A stretch of DNA of 21,430 nt from UBA6382 sp963617965 (GTDB lineage Bacteria > Bacteroidota > Bacteroidia > Bacteroidales > Bacteroidaceae), in NCBI GenBank assembly GCA_963617965.1, contig CAVEQO010000036.1:1-21430 (forward strand), in the 5' to 3' direction. The number at the start of each line of letters is the position of its first letter. Position 1 is the stretch's first letter. Both the position numbers and the translations under genes were made by a program. The notes under the pieces are model-generated. The model was not told where the DNA came from. It did no database searches and saw only the letters and a list, made by a program, of their open reading frames with translations. This document shows, piece after piece, positions 1-7,279 of the stretch.

Positions 1-66
1 GATGGGCTTGAACCAACGACCCCCTGATTAACAGTCAGGTGCTCTAACCAACTGAGCTACTGAAGC
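1..66 (-). tRNA. tRNA-Asn (GTT anticodon), 3' end cut off by window edge
   Basis: On the minus strand the sequence folds as a tRNA: 5' acceptor strand GCTTCAG (66-60), D-arm GCTC/GAGC, anticodon stem CCTGA/TCAGG around loop CTGTTAA (anticodon GTT, Asn), 5-nt variable region, and a T-arm with loop TTCAAGC. The window begins inside the T-stem, so the 3' acceptor strand is missing. The T-stem (GTTGG with CCATC) contains one U-U mismatch. A good Bacteroidota promoter lies about 45 nt upstream (112-142). Confidence 0.93.
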
Positions 67-111
67 AACACAAACAATACAAAAACAGAATTTCCCCCTG
101 TTTTTGCGGTG

Positions 112-142
112 CAAAAGTAGTGATAATTTTGAAAATAAGCAA
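112..142 (-). promoter_or_regulatory. Promoter for tRNA-Asn
   Basis: Read on the minus strand, TTG (142-140), a 20-nt spacer and TACTTTTG (119-112) match the Bacteroidota sigma-ABfr consensus TTG-N19-21-TAnnTTTG. Transcription would start about 40 nt before the mature tRNA 5' end. Confidence 0.65.
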
Positions 143-150
143 TAACTTTG
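143..150 (+). promoter_or_regulatory. -7 box of the PfkB kinase promoter
   Basis: TAACTTTG matches the Bacteroidota -7 consensus TAnnTTTG and sits 21 nt before the kinase ATG, giving a very short leader. No TTG lies at the expected -33 distance. A second match, TAATTTTG at 124-131, is also present. These elements abut the tRNA promoter on the other strand. Confidence 0.5.
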
Positions 151-171
151 CATTAAAATAGTGGTCAGGCA

Positions 172-1137
172 ATGAAAAAAGTCATAGGGCTTGGCAACTG
201 TCTGGTTGACGTGCTTGTACAGTTGCCGAACGATGGAATACTGGAGTCTTTGGGCTTGCCCGTAGGCTCCATGCAGCTGATAGACATAAAGGAAAAAGAG
301 AAGATAGACTCTTGTGTCGGCAGCATGGAGAGGCGCATGATTCCAGGCGGTTCCGCCGCCAATACCATAAAGGCGTTGGGCAGCGCGGGCGTAGGTGTGG
401 GTTTCATAGGCAAGATAGCCGACGACGCCAACGGTTCTTTTTTCGCGGAGACTCTCGGGGGTGTCGGTGTCAAGACGTTTCTTGCTCGTGGCAAGGGAGC
501 GGCTACCGGTGTGGCCAACACTTTCATCACTCCTGACGGGCAGCGCACATTTGCCACCTATCTGGGCATAAGCGGCTCGCTGGACACCTCAGACGTAAGG
601 ACGGAGATGCTTGACGGCTATGATATCCTTTACGTGGAGGGCTATATGGTGCAGAACCGCAGACTGACGGATTTCGTCATGTCTGAGGCCAAACGCCGCG
701 GTATGAAGGTGTGCCTTGACCTTGCCAGCTACAATGTGGTTGAAGACAATCTGGATTTCTTCCGCCATTTGCTGACGGAATATGTTGACATTGTCTTTGC
801 CAACGAGGAGGAGAGCCGTGCCGTCACCGGAAAGGATCCCGGGGCGGCATTGCTTGAATTGGGCGATATGTGCGAAACGGCGGTAGTTAAGCTCGGAGCC
901 AACGGGTCTTCGGCCAAGAAAGACGGCGAAGTCGTGTCCGTGCCTGCGTGTGAGGTCCCCTCCGTGGTGGACACCACCGGTGCCGGTGACTATTTTGCGG
1001 CAGGCTTCCTTGATGCCATGATACACGGCCGGGACGTTGAGGGATGTCTGCTACAGGGCGGCAGACTGTCTGCCAAAGTCATTCAGGTCGTAGGTTGTCC
1101 GATATTCAGTCAGTCCGTGACAGATGCAATAAGATGA
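172..1137 (+). CDS. PfkB/ribokinase-family carbohydrate or nucleoside kinase (adenosine kinase-like)
   Basis: A 321-residue cytosolic kinase of the PfkB fold, expected to transfer the ATP gamma-phosphate to a sugar or nucleoside hydroxyl. Visible signatures are the N-terminal substrate-binding region with PGGSAAN (58-64), a Gly-rich strand VGFIGKIADD (76-85), NEEE (211-214) and the PfkB motif DTTGAGD (267-273), whose Asp273 should be the catalytic base. The layout resembles adenosine kinase-like members common in Bacteroidales, but the substrate cannot be read from sequence. The start is the first ATG after a TAACTTTG box. Its stop overlaps the start of the downstream S41 peptidase (ATGA), implying translational coupling. 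Confidence 0.88.
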   Translation: MKKVIGLGNCLVDVLVQLPNDGILESLGLPVGSMQLIDIKEKEKIDSCVGSMERRMIPGGSAANTIKALGSAGVGVGFIGKIADDANGSFFAETLGGVGVKTFLARGKGAATGVANTFITPDGQRTFATYLGISGSLDTSDVRTEMLDGYDILYVEGYMVQNRRLTDFVMSEAKRRGMKVCLDLASYNVVEDNLDFFRHLLTEYVDIVFANEEESRAVTGKDPGAALLELGDMCETAVVKLGANGSSAKKDGEVVSVPACEVPSVVDTTGAGDYFAAGFLDAMIHGRDVEGCLLQGGRLSAKVIQVVGCPIFSQSVTDAIR

Positions 1138-2810
1138 AAAAATCCGTTCTGTTATTATGTTTTGCCGTGGTCGCCGTGTGCTCGGCAGGCCAGAACCTCT
1201 CGGACGTTTCCGGGCAGTTGGGCATTTTCAACCGGTTATATAAGACATTGGACCAGTATTATGTCGACACGCTCAATGCGGAGAAGAATGTCACGACTGC
1301 CGTACGCGCAATGTTGTCGGATTTGGATCCCTACACTGAGTTCTATGATGCCAAGAGCGCACGCGAGTTCAGTTCCGTCACTACGGGCAAGTATGCCGGT
1401 GTGGGGGCTATGATACATTATTACAAGAAAGAAGACCGCTGTATAATATACCAGCTTTATGACGGAAAACCCGCCGCTGTTGCCGGACTGCGGGTGGGCG
1501 ACATTATTCTGTCTGTCAACGGCAAGGATATGGTCCGGAAAGAAAAGACGGCAGTCGCTGACTACATCAGTTCTGTAAGCACGGCTTTGCGCGGTGATGC
1601 CGGCACACAGGCGAAGATCAGGGTGAAACGTCCCGGTGCGGGCGACACGCTTGAGTTTGATGTGACGCGCGCCAACGTGCAGTTGCCTTCGGTGTCGTAT
1701 AGCGGTATGCTTGACGGAGAGACCGGCTATGTGCTCCTTACGTCGTTTACCGCAGGGTGTTCGGAGGAAGTGTGTGAGGCTATAAAGAAACTGCGTGCCC
1801 TTGGCGCAAGGTCTCTGGTTCTTGACCTGCGCAACAACGGGGGCGGTCTTGCCAACGAGGCAGTGAATCTGGTCAACCTCTTTGTGCCCAAGGGCAAACT
1901 GATACTGAAGATGAAAGGTAAGTATGCAGACCTCAACTCTTCGTATGCCACTCAGAGCGAACCGCAGTTCCCGGATATGCCGCTGGCGGTGCTTGTCAAC
2001 GGTCAGTCGGCCTCGTCCTCGGAGATTGTCTGCGGATCCCTGCAGGATCTGGATCGTGGAGTGGTAGTGGGCGAGAGGACTTTCGGTAAGGGGTTGGTGC
2101 AGCAGACCCATGAGCTGCCGGAGGGCACAATGCTCAAGCTCACCACAAGCCATTACTATATACCTTCGGGCCGTTGCATTCAAGCTCTGGACTATGCCCA
2201 CCGCACTGACAACGGCGAGGCTTACCGCACACCCGACAGTCTGACTCATGTGTTCCATACCGAAGCGGGTCGCCCTGTAAGGGATGGCGGTGGCATCACT
2301 CCTGATGTGGAGGTGAAGAGCGACACGTTGCCTACCAATCTGGAGTATCTGTGTGCGAGTGATGAGTTTTTCGATTATGTGACGTGGTATTGTCTGGAAC
2401 ATGACACCATTGCCCCGCCCCGGGAGTTTTCCGTTTCTGATGCCGATTATGACAAGTTCATGCAGCATGTGACCGAGTCGGATTTCTCACCGGAATATGC
2501 CAGTCTGAAAATAGCGGACCGGCTGTGTGCCATGATGAAAGCGGAGGGAATGCCAAAGGATGCACTTGACAGGGCTGCGGCACTGAAGGAAAGCATGAAA
2601 CCGGATATGGGCGAAGTGCTTCGCAATAACAAGGAGGCCATGAAAGAACACATAGGTCTTGCCGTATGCGACAGGTACTATTATACTGCCGGCACCATAG
2701 AAAACCAGCTGAAACACGACCGGCAGCTCAAAGCTGCGGTCGAATTGCTGGCTGACAGCGCACGCTACAAAATGATTCTGTCAAGTCCTGTTGTCTCCGG
2801 CTATCGGTAA
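1134..2810 (+). CDS. Secreted S41-family C-terminal processing peptidase (CtpA/Tsp type)
   Basis: A 558-residue serine protease exported across the inner membrane. The start is at 1134 because the open frame's upstream 30 codons are shadow of the kinase gene, while this ATG overlaps the kinase stop (ATGA) and opens a signal peptide (MKKSVLLLCFAVVAVCSAG). A helical N-terminal region is followed by a PDZ domain (about 84-180, ending in VGDIILSVNG and a VKRPG turn) and the S41 core. The catalytic pair is Ser294 in SASSSEI and Lys319 in FGKG; their 25-residue spacing matches characterised CTPs. DLRNNGGG (231-238) is the core strand motif. Residues from about 440 form an acidic/helical C-terminal extension. 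The substrate is unknown; a second S41 peptidase lies at 5116-6723. Confidence 0.92.
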   Translation: MKKSVLLLCFAVVAVCSAGQNLSDVSGQLGIFNRLYKTLDQYYVDTLNAEKNVTTAVRAMLSDLDPYTEFYDAKSAREFSSVTTGKYAGVGAMIHYYKKEDRCIIYQLYDGKPAAVAGLRVGDIILSVNGKDMVRKEKTAVADYISSVSTALRGDAGTQAKIRVKRPGAGDTLEFDVTRANVQLPSVSYSGMLDGETGYVLLTSFTAGCSEEVCEAIKKLRALGARSLVLDLRNNGGGLANEAVNLVNLFVPKGKLILKMKGKYADLNSSYATQSEPQFPDMPLAVLVNGQSASSSEIVCGSLQDLDRGVVVGERTFGKGLVQQTHELPEGTMLKLTTSHYYIPSGRCIQALDYAHRTDNGEAYRTPDSLTHVFHTEAGRPVRDGGGITPDVEVKSDTLPTNLEYLCASDEFFDYVTWYCLEHDTIAPPREFSVSDADYDKFMQHVTESDFSPEYASLKIADRLCAMMKAEGMPKDALDRAAALKESMKPDMGEVLRNNKEAMKEHIGLAVCDRYYYTAGTIENQLKHDRQLKAAVELLADSARYKMILSSPVVSGYR

Positions 2811-3001
2811 AAACCACTGGTCGTGCAGGAATTCCGGGAAATTGTCTCACAGAAGCCGTCATGTCCGAAAAGTATCCTATGTCTCAAGCGCAAATACGCC
2901 AAATTTCAGACCATAGAATTCCATCTGTTCCACAGGTGGGACGGCCTCTGCGGCGAGAACGAACGCATCTTCAACTGCGGTCTGGACCGGAAACAATGTT
3001 C
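2811..3001. other. Intergenic stretch with no supported gene
   Basis: This lies between the S41 stop and the terminator hairpin. Several frames stay open. The most protein-like is a minus-strand frame at 2877-2996 (39 codons, possible TTG start) with codon choice like the neighbours, but it is short, has no ATG and has no recognisable domain. I do not call a gene. Confidence 0.4.
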
Positions 3002-3042
3002 AAAAGGGCTACGACAACCGTCAGAGTTGTCGTAGCCCTTTT
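3002..3042. terminator. Strong bidirectional intrinsic terminator
   Basis: A perfect 17-bp inverted repeat (3002-3018 with 3026-3042) has a 7-nt loop and begins with AAAA and ends with TTTT, so it works as a hairpin plus U-tract in both directions. It lies between the convergent S41 peptidase and AraC-type genes and would end both transcripts. Confidence 0.88.
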
Positions 3043-3080
3043 CCGTGTGTCCGGTCCCCGCTTGCGGGATGCAGTGATGT

Positions 3081-3479
3081 CTATTCTCTGTAGCCGTTGC
3101 GCTTTACGAAGAAGAGAGGGGTGTTGTCGTATTTTTTCGTGAATGCGCGACGGAATGTGCTTACAGATGCAAAGCCGCAGTCAGAAGCAAGGTCGCGGAT
3201 GCTGTGGGAGTTCATGTAGTCCTTGTCGGTAAACAGTTCCTCTGCTTTCTGGAGACGGAGGCTGTTGATATATTCATTGAACTTGCAGCCCTTGACGCTG
3301 TTTATCATACGCGAGGCGTATGTGCGGTTTGTAACGAGGAGGTCTGCGAGTTCGTTCAATGAAATGTCCTTGCGGAGGTAGAATTGCGTTTCTTTTGCGA
3401 GAGTGTCAAGCCGCTGCTCAAGGCGTGCGTTCAGTTCCTTCTCGTCCAAACCGAAAGGCAATGCTTCTGGATGTTTCAT
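3081..3479 (-). CDS. Small AraC-family HTH transcriptional regulator (DNA-binding domain only)
   Basis: A 132-residue protein made almost entirely of an AraC/XylS double helix-turn-helix. The first HTH covers about 41-70 (SLNELADLLVTNRTYASRMI), followed by the linker FNEYINSLRLQKAEELF. The second HTH is about 92-115 (SIRDLASDCGFASVSTFRRA), followed by F-x-K-K-Y-x-x-T-P. The first 30 residues are probably a short helix; there is no cupin or other sensing domain. Such a compact form could be a complete regulator or the surviving C-terminus of a larger one. A dedicated promoter (3535-3565) and a terminator on the far side argue for an intact single-gene unit. Its regulon is unknown. Confidence 0.85.
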   Translation of the reverse strand: MKHPEALPFGLDEKELNARLEQRLDTLAKETQFYLRKDISLNELADLLVTNRTYASRMINSVKGCKFNEYINSLRLQKAEELFTDKDYMNSHSIRDLASDCGFASVSTFRRAFTKKYDNTPLFFVKRNGYRE

Positions 3480-3534
3480 AATTCAACTTGTTTTGTGCGT
3501 TTAACATTAAAAAATCGAGAACTTATTCTGAAAG

Positions 3535-3565
3535 CAAAATTACAAAATTATCCATTCTGTCCAAA
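3535..3565 (-). promoter_or_regulatory. Promoter of the AraC-type regulator
   Basis: On the minus strand TTTG (3565-3562), a 19-nt spacer and TAATTTTG (3542-3535) match the Bacteroidota promoter consensus closely. A second copy of TAATTTTG lies directly upstream at 3550-3543. The leader would be about 50 nt. Confidence 0.65.
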
Positions 3566-3580
3566 GGGGAGAAACGAAAA

Positions 3581-3997
3581 TTATGTTTTTTTAAGAAGTA
3601 GGGCGTTGTTTTCCGCTTTTTCCATTTTCTCTCGCTCCCCCGGTCCCTTGTCATTGATGCCGCATAGGTGCAGTATGCCGTGTGCCATGACGCGGTGGAG
3701 TTCTTCGCTGTATGGTGTGTGCTGGAGCTCCGAGTTGCTTTTCACTGTGTCAAGGCTTATGAAGATGTCGCCGTTGAGTGTGTCTCCCTCCGTGTAGTCA
3801 AAGGTTATGATGTCGGTATAGTAGTCGTGTTTCAGGTATTGGCGGTTGACTTCAAGAATTTTGTCGTCGTTGCAGAAGATGTACGCCACATCGCCTATTT
3901 TCCGGCCGTGTGATGATGCCACCTGCCGAAGCCAGACGGTCGTCGCCCGCCGTTTTATGTTGGGAAATGCGATGTTGTCAGACTGGTACGATACCAT
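3581..3997 (-). CDS. ybeY: Endoribonuclease YbeY, 16S rRNA maturation / ribosome quality factor
   Basis: A 138-residue UPF0054/YbeY metalloprotein involved in 16S rRNA 3' processing and rRNA quality control. Diagnostic parts are NRQYLKHDYYTDIITFDY (51-68, the conserved xTDVLSF-like segment), GDIFIS (76-81) and the metal site HGILHLCGIND (106-116). In the E. coli pattern the three zinc ligands are His at +0, +4 and +10; here these are His106, His110 and Asp116. This Asp substitution is, to my knowledge, normal in Bacteroidota. The gene lies 63 nt after ruvB on the same strand and is probably in the same transcript. Confidence 0.93.
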   Translation of the reverse strand: MVSYQSDNIAFPNIKRRATTVWLRQVASSHGRKIGDVAYIFCNDDKILEVNRQYLKHDYYTDIITFDYTEGDTLNGDIFISLDTVKSNSELQHTPYSEELHRVMAHGILHLCGINDKGPGEREKMEKAENNALLLKKT

Positions 3998-4060
3998 AGA
4001 TTGCAGTTGTTTGTGTGAGTTTGTCGTTCATGTAAAAAAGGATAACCCGGCTTTGCCGCA

Positions 4061-5119
4061 TCAGTCAAACAAATCGGGGTGGCGGTCAAACAGGCTTGGG
4101 CGGTTGTCGTCCTGTCTGTTGTGCGGTCGGTTCAGGTGCTTGTAGGCGATGTCTGTGGCTTCGCGCCCCCGTGGTGTGCGTTTTATGAACCCTTCCATGA
4201 TGAGGAAAGGCTCATACACCTCCTCCACGGTGCCCTGGTCTTCGCCTATGGCTGTGGCTATGGTTGTGAGTCCTACGGGGCCTCCCCCGAACTTGTCTAT
4301 TATGGTGCAGAGGATTTTGTTGTCAATCTCGTCAAGTCCGAAGGCGTCGATGCTGAGAGCCTCAAGTGCCATGTGTGCTATGGGCAGGTCTATGCGTCCG
4401 TTGCCCTTGACTTGTGCAAAGTCCCTCACCCGGCGCAGCAGGGCGTTGGCTATTCGCGGTGTGCCGCGCGAACGTCCTGCAATCTCGGCAGCCGCCTCGC
4501 CGTCAATCTTCACGTTGAGGATATCGGCAGAACGCATGATGATATTCTTGAGTGTGCTGCTGTCGTAGTATTCCAGATGGAGGTTGATGCCGAAGCGTGC
4601 CCTGAGCGGAGCAGTGAGCAGGCCGCTCCTTGTGGTGGCCCCCACGAGGGTGAAAGGGTTGAGTTCTATCTGTATGGAGCGGGCGGAGGGGCCTTTGTCT
4701 ATCATTATGTCAATGCGGTAGTCCTCCATGGCTGAATAAAGGTACTCCTCTACCAGCGGCGACAGACGGTGTATCTCGTCGATGAACAGCACATCGTGCG
4801 GTTCGAGCGAAGTCAGCAGTCCCGCCAAGTCACCGGGCTTGTCAAGCACCGGACCGGAAGTTATTTTGAAGCCCACGCCGAGCTCATTGGCGATGATGTT
4901 GCTGAGAGTGGTCTTGCCCAGTCCCGGCGGACCGTGGAGAAGGGTGTGGTCAAGCGGTTCTCCCCGGTATTTGGCGGCTTCCACAAAGACTTTGAGATTG
5001 TCCACCACTTTGTTCTGCCCGTTGAAGTCGCCGAAACTGAGCGGTCTCAGGGCGTTTTCGTATTCCCTGTCGGTAGTGGTGGCAACCTGTTGCGCTCTTA
5101 TGTCAAAGGTGTCTTTCAT
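4061..5119 (-). CDS. ruvB: Holliday junction branch-migration DNA helicase RuvB
   Basis: A 352-residue AAA+ motor that, with RuvA, drives branch migration of Holliday junctions. Features are the N-terminal ALRPLSFGDFNGQ (23-35), Walker A GPPGLGKT (63-70), Walker B LFIDEIH (111-117), sensor 1 GATTRSG (160-166), LRARFG (172-177), and a winged-helix C-terminal domain with FGGGPVGLTTIA and GFIKRTPRGR. Length and motif order are standard. The ATG overlaps the stop of the upstream S41 peptidase (ATGA), so the two are translationally coupled. No ruvA or ruvC is in this window. Confidence 0.97.
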   Translation of the reverse strand: MKDTFDIRAQQVATTTDREYENALRPLSFGDFNGQNKVVDNLKVFVEAAKYRGEPLDHTLLHGPPGLGKTTLSNIIANELGVGFKITSGPVLDKPGDLAGLLTSLEPHDVLFIDEIHRLSPLVEEYLYSAMEDYRIDIMIDKGPSARSIQIELNPFTLVGATTRSGLLTAPLRARFGINLHLEYYDSSTLKNIIMRSADILNVKIDGEAAAEIAGRSRGTPRIANALLRRVRDFAQVKGNGRIDLPIAHMALEALSIDAFGLDEIDNKILCTIIDKFGGGPVGLTTIATAIGEDQGTVEEVYEPFLIMEGFIKRTPRGREATDIAYKHLNRPHNRQDDNRPSLFDRHPDLFD

Positions 5120-6723
5120 TGAAGGTGCATTGTCGTTTGTTCCTGTTGCAGCAGCATGATGGCTTTGTTCACGATGTCACTGTCGTCATTTATGATGGCG
5201 AAGTATTCCGACATGTCCCAGATGTCGCGGGCAACGAGTCCTTTGACGGTCTTCCTTATGGTGCGGACTGTCCGGTCAAGTTCGGCATCGTCCTCTGCTG
5301 TCACTTCCATTCTCTTTCCCTCCGCAATGATGGAGTCAATCAGTGCGGTGGGGACTTCGTAGTCTCTTTTGAATTTTTCAAAGTCCTTGTAGGTTGAAGT
5401 CAATAGCTTGCGGTTATCGTCGAAATATGTCAGGTATGCGTTGAGGATGATGTTTTTGCGGCTTAGGTTGCGGTAATATTTCGTGTATACCGTGGTGTCG
5501 AGCGGGATGAAATAGTCGGGCATTATGCCTCCACCGCCATATACGACCCTCTTCTCCTTGAGCGTGTAGCATTTCAGCGAGTCGGCGAAATGTATGCTGT
5601 CGACGTGCATCAGTTCTCCGCTGTTGTAGCGGTTCATGATGTCACCGTCGTAGTCGGTCTTCTTGCCCTTTTCGTAGGGCTTTTGTATACAGCGTCCCGA
5701 GGGGGTGTAGTAGTGCGACACGGTGAGCCGTATCATGCTGCCGTCAGGCATGTCGACAGGCCGCTGTACCAGCCCCTTGCCAAAGGTGCGCCGTCCTATG
5801 ATGATTCCCCTGTCGTGGTCTTGTATGGCACCGCTGACAATCTCCGCTGCCGAGGCGGTGTATTCGTCAACGAGCACTGCCACCTTGCCTTCTGTAAACA
5901 GGCCTCCGCCCAATGCCGTAAGGGTCTGTTTTGGCACGGAACGCCCGTCGGTATACACCACAAGGTCTCCCTCGTTGAGAAATTCGCTCGCCACTCCGTT
6001 GGCTGCTTCAAGGTAGCCTCCGCCGTTTTGCTGCAAATCGAGAATAAGGCTTGTCATTCCTTTTTCCTTCAGCTTCTTGATGGCATCGCGTACTTCCTCG
6101 CGTGTTGTTGCCGCAAAACTGCTGATGCGGACAAATCCGATTCCGGGGCGTATCATATAGGCGGCATCCACGGAATGGAGTGGGATTTTGTCCCTCACCA
6201 CCCTGAATGGGAGGATCTCTTTCACTCCGCGCCGGCAGATGCCGAGGTTGACGACTGTATTCTTGGGGCCGCGGAGTTTTTTCATGATGGCGTCGCGTGC
6301 CATCTTTACACCGGCAATGGCTGTGTCGTTTACCGTGACTATACGGTCGCCGGCGCGTATGCCGGCTTTCTCAGAGGGACCTTTTGCGATGGTCTGCACC
6401 ACCACGAGTGTGTCGTTGAGGATATTGAATTGCACCCCTATTCCCTCAAAATTGCTGTTGAGCGGTTCCGTGAACTTCTTGGTTTCCTCGGCATTGGAAT
6501 AGCTGCTGTGTGGGTCGAGTTGTGCCAGCATGGCCTTGATGGCTTCGTCGGTCAGTTTGGCGGTGTTGGTGGTGTCTATGTACAGAGCCTTTATCGCCAT
6601 ATGCGCTGTGGCAAGCTTGCGCATGGCAAGATCCAGATCCCTTTGGTCTTTCGGGGTTTGGGCTATCGCTGCGGCGGTCATGCACAGCAGTGCCGCTGCC
6701 AGAATGTGGAGTTTTTTCATCAT
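5116..6723 (-). CDS. Secreted S41-family C-terminal processing peptidase (CtpA type)
   Basis: A 535-residue exported serine protease. The true start is the ATG at 6723 (or the adjacent ATG at 6720): the upstream part of the open frame is shadow of coaD, and here a signal peptide begins (MKKLHILAAALLCMTAAAIA). A short helical segment leads to a PDZ domain (about 90-178, with GIRAGDRIVTVND) and the S41 core with DLQQNGGG (229-236). Catalytic Ser291 (TASAAEI) and Lys316 (FGKG) have the family's 25-residue spacing. The C-terminal helical tail runs from about 440. It lies 49 nt after coaD and overlaps ruvB by 4 nt. It differs from the other S41 protein in its PDZ sequence and C-terminus, so the pair are paralogues rather than a recent duplicate. 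Confidence 0.94.
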   Translation of the reverse strand: MMKKLHILAAALLCMTAAAIAQTPKDQRDLDLAMRKLATAHMAIKALYIDTTNTAKLTDEAIKAMLAQLDPHSSYSNAEETKKFTEPLNSNFEGIGVQFNILNDTLVVVQTIAKGPSEKAGIRAGDRIVTVNDTAIAGVKMARDAIMKKLRGPKNTVVNLGICRRGVKEILPFRVVRDKIPLHSVDAAYMIRPGIGFVRISSFAATTREEVRDAIKKLKEKGMTSLILDLQQNGGGYLEAANGVASEFLNEGDLVVYTDGRSVPKQTLTALGGGLFTEGKVAVLVDEYTASAAEIVSGAIQDHDRGIIIGRRTFGKGLVQRPVDMPDGSMIRLTVSHYYTPSGRCIQKPYEKGKKTDYDGDIMNRYNSGELMHVDSIHFADSLKCYTLKEKRVVYGGGGIMPDYFIPLDTTVYTKYYRNLSRKNIILNAYLTYFDDNRKLLTSTYKDFEKFKRDYEVPTALIDSIIAEGKRMEVTAEDDAELDRTVRTIRKTVKGLVARDIWDMSEYFAIINDDSDIVNKAIMLLQQEQTTMHLQ

Positions 6724-6772
6724 GTATGTTGTGTGAGGCAAGTGTAACGGAGAAATGTCAGTGACAGAGGGG

Positions 6773-7222
6773 TCAGTCCCGTTTGGTGGGGATGAAAGGG
6801 GAGATGTCCCTGCCGAAGAGGTGCAGTTCCCTGACGGTGCTTGAACTGATGGCCGCAAGCTCGCTGCGGCAGAAGAGCAGTACTGTTTCCACACCGTTGA
6901 GCTGCCTGTTGATGTCGGCCATGTCGCGTTCGTATTCATAGTCTTTCAGCGAACGCACACCGCGCAGGATGGCATCGGCCTTGCGTTCTGCCGCAAGGTC
7001 GGTCGTGAGTCCTTGGTATGCAGTGACTTCCACCCGGCTGTCATCGGCATACAGGTCTTTGATGGTACGCAGACGTTCTGCGGGAGCCTGAAACGGAGCC
7101 TTGCCGGAGTTGACTCCGACAGCTATGATTATTTTGTCGAAGATGCCAAGCCCTCGCGCCACAATGTCGGCGTGGCCTGTAGTGAAGGGGTCAAACGACC
7201 CGGGAAAGACGGCTGTTCTCAT
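6773..7222 (-). CDS. coaD: Phosphopantetheine adenylyltransferase
   Basis: A 149-residue nucleotidyltransferase catalysing 4'-phosphopantetheine + ATP to dephospho-CoA + PPi, the penultimate step of coenzyme A synthesis. It shows the N-terminal GSFDPFTTGH (8-17) with the catalytic T/HxGH signature at TTGH (14-17), a second site RGVRS (87-91), the ordered stretch YEYERDMADINRQL (95-108), and the C-terminal ISSSTVRE (125-132). All are canonical for CoaD. It lies 57 nt after parE and 49 nt before the S41 peptidase on the same strand. Confidence 0.97.
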   Translation of the reverse strand: MRTAVFPGSFDPFTTGHADIVARGLGIFDKIIIAVGVNSGKAPFQAPAERLRTIKDLYADDSRVEVTAYQGLTTDLAAERKADAILRGVRSLKDYEYERDMADINRQLNGVETVLLFCRSELAAISSSTVRELHLFGRDISPFIPTKRD

Positions 7223-7279
7223 ACGTGTGTGGTTTTGTGCGGTATACAGAGGGCGCAGGTGTCGGCGATGCGGTTGTCC

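Noticed and set aside
1236..2468. 410-codon minus-strand open frame opposite the first S41 peptidase
   Set aside because: Shadow of the S41 gene, which carries all family motifs on the plus strand.
2823..3142. Small plus-strand open frames after the S41 stop (starts at 2823 and 2861)
   Set aside because: Both read straight through the perfect terminator hairpin and have no protein-like features.
4034..4058. Possible terminator between ruvB and ybeY
   Set aside because: On the minus strand there is only a 4-bp stem (CGGC-AAA-GCCG), an 8-nt gap and then a T6 run. It is too weak to call, and the genes look co-transcribed.
5590..6747. Long plus-strand open frame opposite the second S41 peptidase
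   Set aside because: Antisense shadow: the minus frame has a signal peptide, PDZ and full S41 motifs, the plus frame has a His/Cys-rich composition with no domain.
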